From Ambrosia x helenae (lineage: Eukaryota; Streptophyta; Magnoliopsida; Asterales; Asteraceae): DNA of 64,000 nucleotides. Below are positions 59,227-64,000 of this stretch, in pieces. Where the stretch lies: the NCBI GenBank assembly GCA_030844895.1, contig CM061227.1, positions 106,920,659-106,984,658 of the forward strand, given 5' to 3'. Both the position numbers and the translations under genes were made by a program. The notes beneath the pieces were generated by a model. The model worked only from the letters and a program-made list of their open reading frames with translations. It was not told where the DNA came from and did no database searches. Numbering within the stretch: the stretch's first letter is position 1; the number at the start of each line of letters is the position of its first letter.

Positions 59227-59860
59227 ATATATATAATATGAGGCCGGCTAATGTACAAAGGCGTCTTAACCTACAAAGTGTGAGAAGTGATCCTGGCCCT
59301 CCATCTTCCCCTTCTGCGTTTTAACCTCGTACATTAATTACACATGTTTCTCATTAATGGCAGTTATCAATTGAGGGTATATCAGACAATTTACAACCCT
59401 AAATAATTTGAATTTTTTTTGCAATTAGCGCCCAATCACCCTCATTCATTGACGGTTACAAACTCATCCAAATTAAATCACACGATTCAAGTAGAACTCA
59501 CCCAAAATTCAGAAAAAAAAAACAGAGCACTCAAACTCATCTCTGAACATCGCTGATTATAGAAGAATCATGACTCCAAAACGCAAAACAGGTAACGAAT
59601 TAATCATGTTTTTAACCTATTTTTGATCGTATACCAATAATGGTTGCTAATCGTTGTTTTTTAAATCCTAAAACAGGTGAATGACGAGAAAAAAGAAGCA
59701 AGTTGTGTCATGACAGGCCTTCGAAACCAACGATTACAGGTATGATTCAAATGAAGATAACACGTTTTATGTTATTGTTGAAAGCGTTTTTTGCTAAATT
59801 GAATGATGATTTGAGAGATGAACATTTTGGATCTGATTATTGATGCATGACTTTATGAAG

Positions 59861-60365
59861 GCGTTTTAGAGTTTCAGATTGAATTAGTAAAGGCGTTTTG
59901 CTATATTCATTGAAATGGTAAAAAATGTAACTAAGATACTGATGAGAGATTATTATGAAGGCATTTTAGAGGTTTTGATTGAATTAGTATATGCGTTTTG
60001 CTTGAAATCTGTAAAAAATATAACTAACATACTGATGAGTTTATGAAGGCGTTTTAGTGGTTTTGATTGAATATTAATGAATGTGTTTTGCTGATGATGT
60101 GTATGGTTGATGAAATAAGTAAAGGCGTTTTAATAGTTTTACTTATGACTATGAAGTTTTGGTGATCTATATAGGTAGATGCGTTTTGAAGTTTTAGTAG
60201 AGGCGTTTTACTAATGAAGAACTATCATACTGATGACAATCAAGGGTATCTCAAAACACATCTGCTAATAGTAGTAAAGGCGTTTTACTGATGTAGAACT
60301 ATGATTTTGATGTCAAGTAAGGGTATCTCAAAACGCATATAGTAAAAATAGTAAAGGCGTTTTAT
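59861..60365 (+). repeat. GCGTTTT-rich intron
   Basis: About ten copies, mostly in GCGTTTT orientation (for example 59861, 59893, 60181 and 60203), with a few opposed AAAACGC copies near 60330. This is the reverse of the orientation in later introns. Confidence 0.8.
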
Positions 60366-61339
60366 TGTGTGATTTGTTGTGTGCAACATGGTTTAACCCT
60401 AATGTATGTTGTTCATTGTTGTGTTTGTCTTAATCAGAACAACCAGCGGATCCAGGGTCTGATGATGATTTCCAGACTCCTATAAAAGATTTGAGAAAAG
60501 TAAAGAAAGTTATCCAGAAACCAGACAAGGTTGTTGAAAAGAAAACTGTAATCGAAAAGAAAAATGCAAATACAGAGAAAAAGAGAAAGAAACAAAATAA
60601 AAAAGATTCAAATAGTGATTCCGATGATGATTTTGTTAAACAAGCAAAGAAAATAAAAATAAAAGTAGGGAAATAAAAAGAAGCAAGGGTTTTCGTTGAA
60701 TACCGGGATACAAAATTGAAACTAAGGTGTTCTCCCGGGAAATTTGTAAGGAATATGAAAGAGTTCACGAATGAACAAAAAGAGGCAGTAAGGAGTATGG
60801 GGTTTGGATCAGTGTTAGAAATCGATATAGATTCAATTCAAACTGGTCTAGGTTTCTGGTTGCTTTCGAATTATGACGAAATAACATGAACAGTAAATGT
60901 TGGGAGCTGGAAAATAAAGATAACAAGTTCTTTGGTGCAAGAATGTTTTGGAATCCCGATAGGGACAATTCCTGTGTTGGAGCACGGAAGGCCAAAAAAA
61001 GGATCGGGTTCAACGATAGATGAATTCAAATCTCAATTCAACACATCTACTCCAAGTGTTGGGCAAGTATTAAATGTGGTTAAAACACCCGTAAATGGTG
61101 GGAGAATGTTTAAGCTAAATTTCTTGGTACTGTGGAACACAGTTTTTGGCGAGATAACAAAATCAACAAAAGTTAACCAGAGATTTTTGATTAGTGTGGA
61201 TAAAGAAGATGATATACCAAACATGAAGTGGTGTTCATACCTACTAGAGTGCCTAAACAGAACAAAAGCAGGCTGGAAGCAAGATCAGTACAATGGGCCG
61301 ATAGCAATGCTAACAGTAAGTTTGTGTTATACCTATAGT

Positions 61340-61513
61340 AAAACGCATTTGTTATTTACCAAAACGCATGCATTGTTTATACCTATAGTAGGTTTCTGTT
61401 CATACCTATAGTAAAACGTATGTGTTATTTACCAAAACGCATGCATTGTTTATACCTATAGTAAGTTTCTGTTCATACCTATAGTAAAACGCATGTGGTA
61501 TTTAACAAAACGC
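61340..61513 (+). repeat. Three AAAACGC motif pairs in one intron
   Basis: Copies start at 61340/61361, 61413/61434 and 61486/61507. Each pair is 21 bp apart, and the pairs themselves repeat with a 73-bp period. Confidence 0.88.
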
Positions 61514-62046
61514 ATGCATTGTTTATAATTTTTTTTTAATAATTTAAAACTTAAGTTGTTACTATGTGCAGGTTATTTACACCCATGAATACAACAAAAG
61601 GCATAATCCAACAATTGTGAAGAATCCTGCAATTAGTTACATTACATCTTCATCGTTGCAGGATATGGAAAGTTATATATACGATAATGGGCCTTTAACA
61701 GATATCGAAGAAGATGATGATGATAATGTTGTAGGGAATGAAGAGAGTGAAAAAAGAAGTTCTGAAAAAGGTGTAAGCGAAACGGTGAAGGACGCTGTGG
61801 ATGTTTTGGTGGGTCTGCATGAAAAAGAACCCGCTGTTGATGAGGAGGAGCTAGATTATGACAACCTAGACTGGAGAGATTTTGACATGGGGACACAAAT
61901 CCAGCAAATGTTTGAGTATTGTGCAACGCCTATTCAGTTGAGTGGGGTTGAGTGTGATAAAGAAGAATTCGACGCAGCTATGAAAGCTAAAAAGGTAAAT
62001 ATGTCATGACAGTTGTTTTTTGTAGTAAAGGTGTATAGTTATTTGT

Positions 62047-62074
62047 AAAACGCACTTGGAAAATACTAAAACTC
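62047..62074 (+). repeat. AAAACGC motif pair, intron
   Basis: Copies at 62047 and 62068 (the second reads AAAACTC), 21 bp apart, inside the intron 61996-62094. Confidence 0.75.
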
Positions 62075-62477
62075 CTTTGATGTTTTCATGGCAGGTTTGG
62101 ATGAAAAAAATGGACAGAAACATGAAAAAGTATCTAGACATCCAAGAGGAAATGGATGATATGGTTTCACAAGCAAGAGAGAAGTATTTCTGGTCTAGGG
62201 AATTGATCGATAGATGCCAGAAATGGGACGGCATTAGAGGTAAGTCATCGAAAGATGGCGATGAACATGTGGTCGGTCTAGGAGATGATCAAGGTTTAGA
62301 AGACTTGGGAGCGCAATTAGGTGTTGAGGATGATAGGGTTGTTGAAGAAGAACAGGCGGCGGGGATGGTCCAACCCGAGACGACAAAAACATTGGTGGGA
62401 TACAAACGATATGGGCATGGTAGGAAGAAGAAGGCTGGAGAGCAAAGTAGACAGAATGAAAAAGTGGCTGAACAGGT

Positions 62478-62571
62478 AAAACGCATATGTTTTAATCCTA
62501 AAACGCAAGTATTGTTATACTGAATTTTTTACAATTATAAGTAAAACGCATTTGAATAATGTCTAAAACGC
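62478..62571 (+). repeat. Two AAAACGC motif pairs, intron
   Basis: Copies at 62478/62500 and 62543/62565, both 22 bp apart, inside the intron 62476-62594. Confidence 0.85.
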
Positions 62572-63376
62572 ATGTGTTGTTTATTTTGTGACAGCTTGTA
62601 AATATTGAAGACAACACAGGAGTGGGGCCTGATGAAACAGTTTCAATTGTTAAGGATGTTGATGAAAATGTTGTCGGGGAGTCAGCGAAGGTGGTGGAAG
62701 ATAATGTTGATGAGGCAAATGTTGATGAAGACTATGGTATAAGTGATACAGCACTTGCTATGATACAAACAATAGAGCCAGGCGTATTTGGTATAAGGGA
62801 TGCAAGCATTAGGGATGAACAACAAGATCAAGTCGAAGAACAGGCGAATTTGGAAGAAGTTATAACCAATGTGCCTTTGCTACAAGTAGAGCCGGAAAAG
62901 GATCAAATTATTGAGAAAAAAAAGGAAAAGCGAAGGTTGATGATGTTAATGCTGGTAGGCCAGTCAGAAAGAAGAATCCGTCTTGGGCTTTAAAATCTCC
63001 TTACATCGGGAGAAAGGTTTCATTGTTTGAGCCTCTAACAAAACATGAACAGATGATGGCAGAGTACATGATGGCGCCAACAAGGGATAAAATGTAAGTG
63101 ATATGTATGAGCTTAGATTATAGTTTGTAAATAACTAATATTTCGTTTGTAACTTTCAGGAAAGTTGTCTACAAATCGGATGGGGGGTATCGATATATAA
63201 GGCTGTCTTGGAAAGTTTCTACCCCGGTATATGGTTGCACACTAACGCAGTGGATGCATATATAGAGGTACTCAATTATGAGGAGAAAAAAGTGAAAGAA
63301 GATGGAGTGTACAAGCTTTATTGCACCACTACAATGATGGTAAAAAAAATAATTATGATTAGTTAAAACAGACAGT

Positions 63377-63405
63377 AAAACGCATGCTTGAATATAGTAA
63401 AACGC
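63377..63405 (+). repeat. AAAACGC motif pair, intron
   Basis: Copies at 63377 and 63399, 22 bp apart, inside the intron 63342-63440. Confidence 0.85.
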
Positions 63406-63856
63406 ATGTGTTTATTTGACTGGTTGTTTTTGATATACAGCCACCAGACTACTACAAGCAAGGGGTTGGTGAACATGATAGGGTGAAGGTTTTTAAAAGC
63501 AATATGGAACATCTGATGCAGAAGTACAAAGTCAAATCTGTGCATGAATTTGACATCATTATATTACCATTGCTAATAAAGAGTCATTTCTATCTTATGT
63601 GCTTTGATATAAAGAGTGGCTTCATTGAGTTGATTGACAACTTAAAGAATGAACCAGATTTTCAGGCAAGATATGAAGGGGTGCCCGAAGTCCTGGTATG
63701 TAAAATTACTAATTAATTAATAACAAAAAATATGTTATTGTGAATAACTTAACTTTGTCTTGTTTTATTGCGTGCAGAGACACACTTTCTACTTAACTTT
63801 GAGAACATTGTCTGAGAGCAGAATAGGAATCGAGAGGATTGAAGGGGGGACAATAC

Positions 63857-64000
63857 TGTGACATCCGTCACCTTCATCTTTTGTCAAATAGACAATAATA
63901 GTCCTTCAAATATTTCTATTATAGTCCCTATACGTTTCGTCGTTTTCAAATTTAATGTTAGAGCGAACTAAAATTTTACCATTTATAATTATTATGGCTC
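63857..64000 (+). mobile_element. Start of an LTR, truncated by the window end
   Basis: Begins TGTGACATCCGTCACC and matches the start of the solo LTR at 23773 over the visible 144 bases, with scattered differences. It interrupts the protease gene. Candidate duplication AATAC at 63852-63856 cannot be checked. Confidence 0.8.

Larger units (their letters stand above)
59240..63856 (+). mobile_element. Large TA-associated element carrying a Ulp1-like protease gene
   Basis: The left end, next to the short TA tract 59227-59239, reads GAGGCCGGCTAATG, then TGTACAAAGGC and AAGTGTGAGAAG. These blocks are shared with the ends of the small foldback elements at 14583 and, more loosely, 3453. A multi-exon gene follows. 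The right end is not visible because an LTR begins at 63857 and the window ends. Introns hold paired AAAACGC motifs. Calling it one element is inference from the terminal match. Confidence 0.5.
59571..63856 (+). pseudogene. Ulp1-type (C48) protease family gene, decayed
   Basis: Probable start at 59571 (MTPKRKT), then a small exon near 59687-59740, then a long exon from 60438 to 61316. That exon encodes a Lys-rich segment and a conserved N-terminal domain (LRCSPGKFVRNM, MGFGSVLEIDIDSIQTGLGFWLL, LVQECFGIPIGTIPV). Further exons: 61571-61995, 62095-62475, 62595-63093, 63160-63341, 63441-63695 and from 63778. The last parts hold the protease core, with SHFYLMCFD (catalytic His at 63584-63586) and LIDN (Asp at 63636-63638). 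The catalytic Cys would lie downstream and is not seen. In-frame stops at about 60674 and 60889, a frameshift near 62930 and another near 63240 break the gene. Ulp1-like genes are common cargo of plant transposons; the exact family is not identified. Confidence 0.7.

Noticed and set aside
60430..60768. 112-aa Phe-rich ORF, minus strand
   Set aside because: Shadow of the Lys-rich exon on the plus strand.

Overview
The window is nuclear DNA of a flowering plant. It is AT-rich, has long non-coding stretches, and carries plant-type transposons of nearly every class: Copia, Gypsy-like, MuDR, PIF/Harbinger, CACTA, hAT, Helitron, SINE and foldback MITEs. The combination of transposon-borne GRF, Ulp1 and plant-mobile-domain genes suggests a large-genome eudicot. 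Asteraceae is my guess and is not proven by the sequence. No viral, organellar or bacterial segment was seen.

Only two ordinary host genes are convincing. One is a RADIALIS-like single-MYB/SANT gene at 1083-1322 (minus). The other is an intronless acyl-AMP ligase (FAAL-like) gene at 18727-20595 (plus). Almost everything else is transposons nested inside transposons. Most boundaries could be fixed to the base because target-site duplications (TSDs) are still readable.

Layout: 1-5170 holds the MYB gene, a small LTR element (TSD GTAAC), a SINE (TSD TATTCGTAC) and a foldback element filled with about 22-bp repeats (TSD TATAATGTATA). 5185-13207 is a broken plant-mobile-domain gene split by a coding-free LTR element (LARD-1, TSD CTATG). 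13730-17437 is a solo LTR (TSD GACAC) in which three foldback MITEs sit one after another in (TA)n tracts. 18.6-20.7 kb is the ligase gene. 21551-28462 is a Copia element (TSD TACAA) split by a solo LTR (TSD GGTAT). About 28947-35711 is a PIF/Harbinger element whose transposase is split by a CACTA element (TSD TCT). 36079-49517 is a second Harbinger element (TSD TTA) holding an autonomous-type MuDR element (TSD TTATTTTTT), itself split by LARD-2 (TSD GAGTT). 49585-51508 is a hAT element holding a Pack-MULE-like element (TSD TAAAAGATA). 51.6-53.5 kb has short Helitrons, head-to-head and in tandem. 56855-58323 is a solo LTR of the LARD family (TSD GATGC). 58514-59226 is another TA-associated foldback element.

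The most unusual region is 59240 to about 63856. It carries a multi-exon Ulp1-type (C48) protease gene, now broken, behind a terminal sequence that resembles those of the small TA-inserting foldback elements. Four of its introns contain AAAACGC motifs in pairs spaced 21 or 22 bp apart. The foldback element at 3453-4789 carries a closely similar motif, CATTGTGTTTTA, at about the same spacing. I read this as a possible autonomous/non-autonomous transposon family with a protease gene, TA-microsatellite targeting and two-helical-turn binding arrays. The link is inference from this one window.
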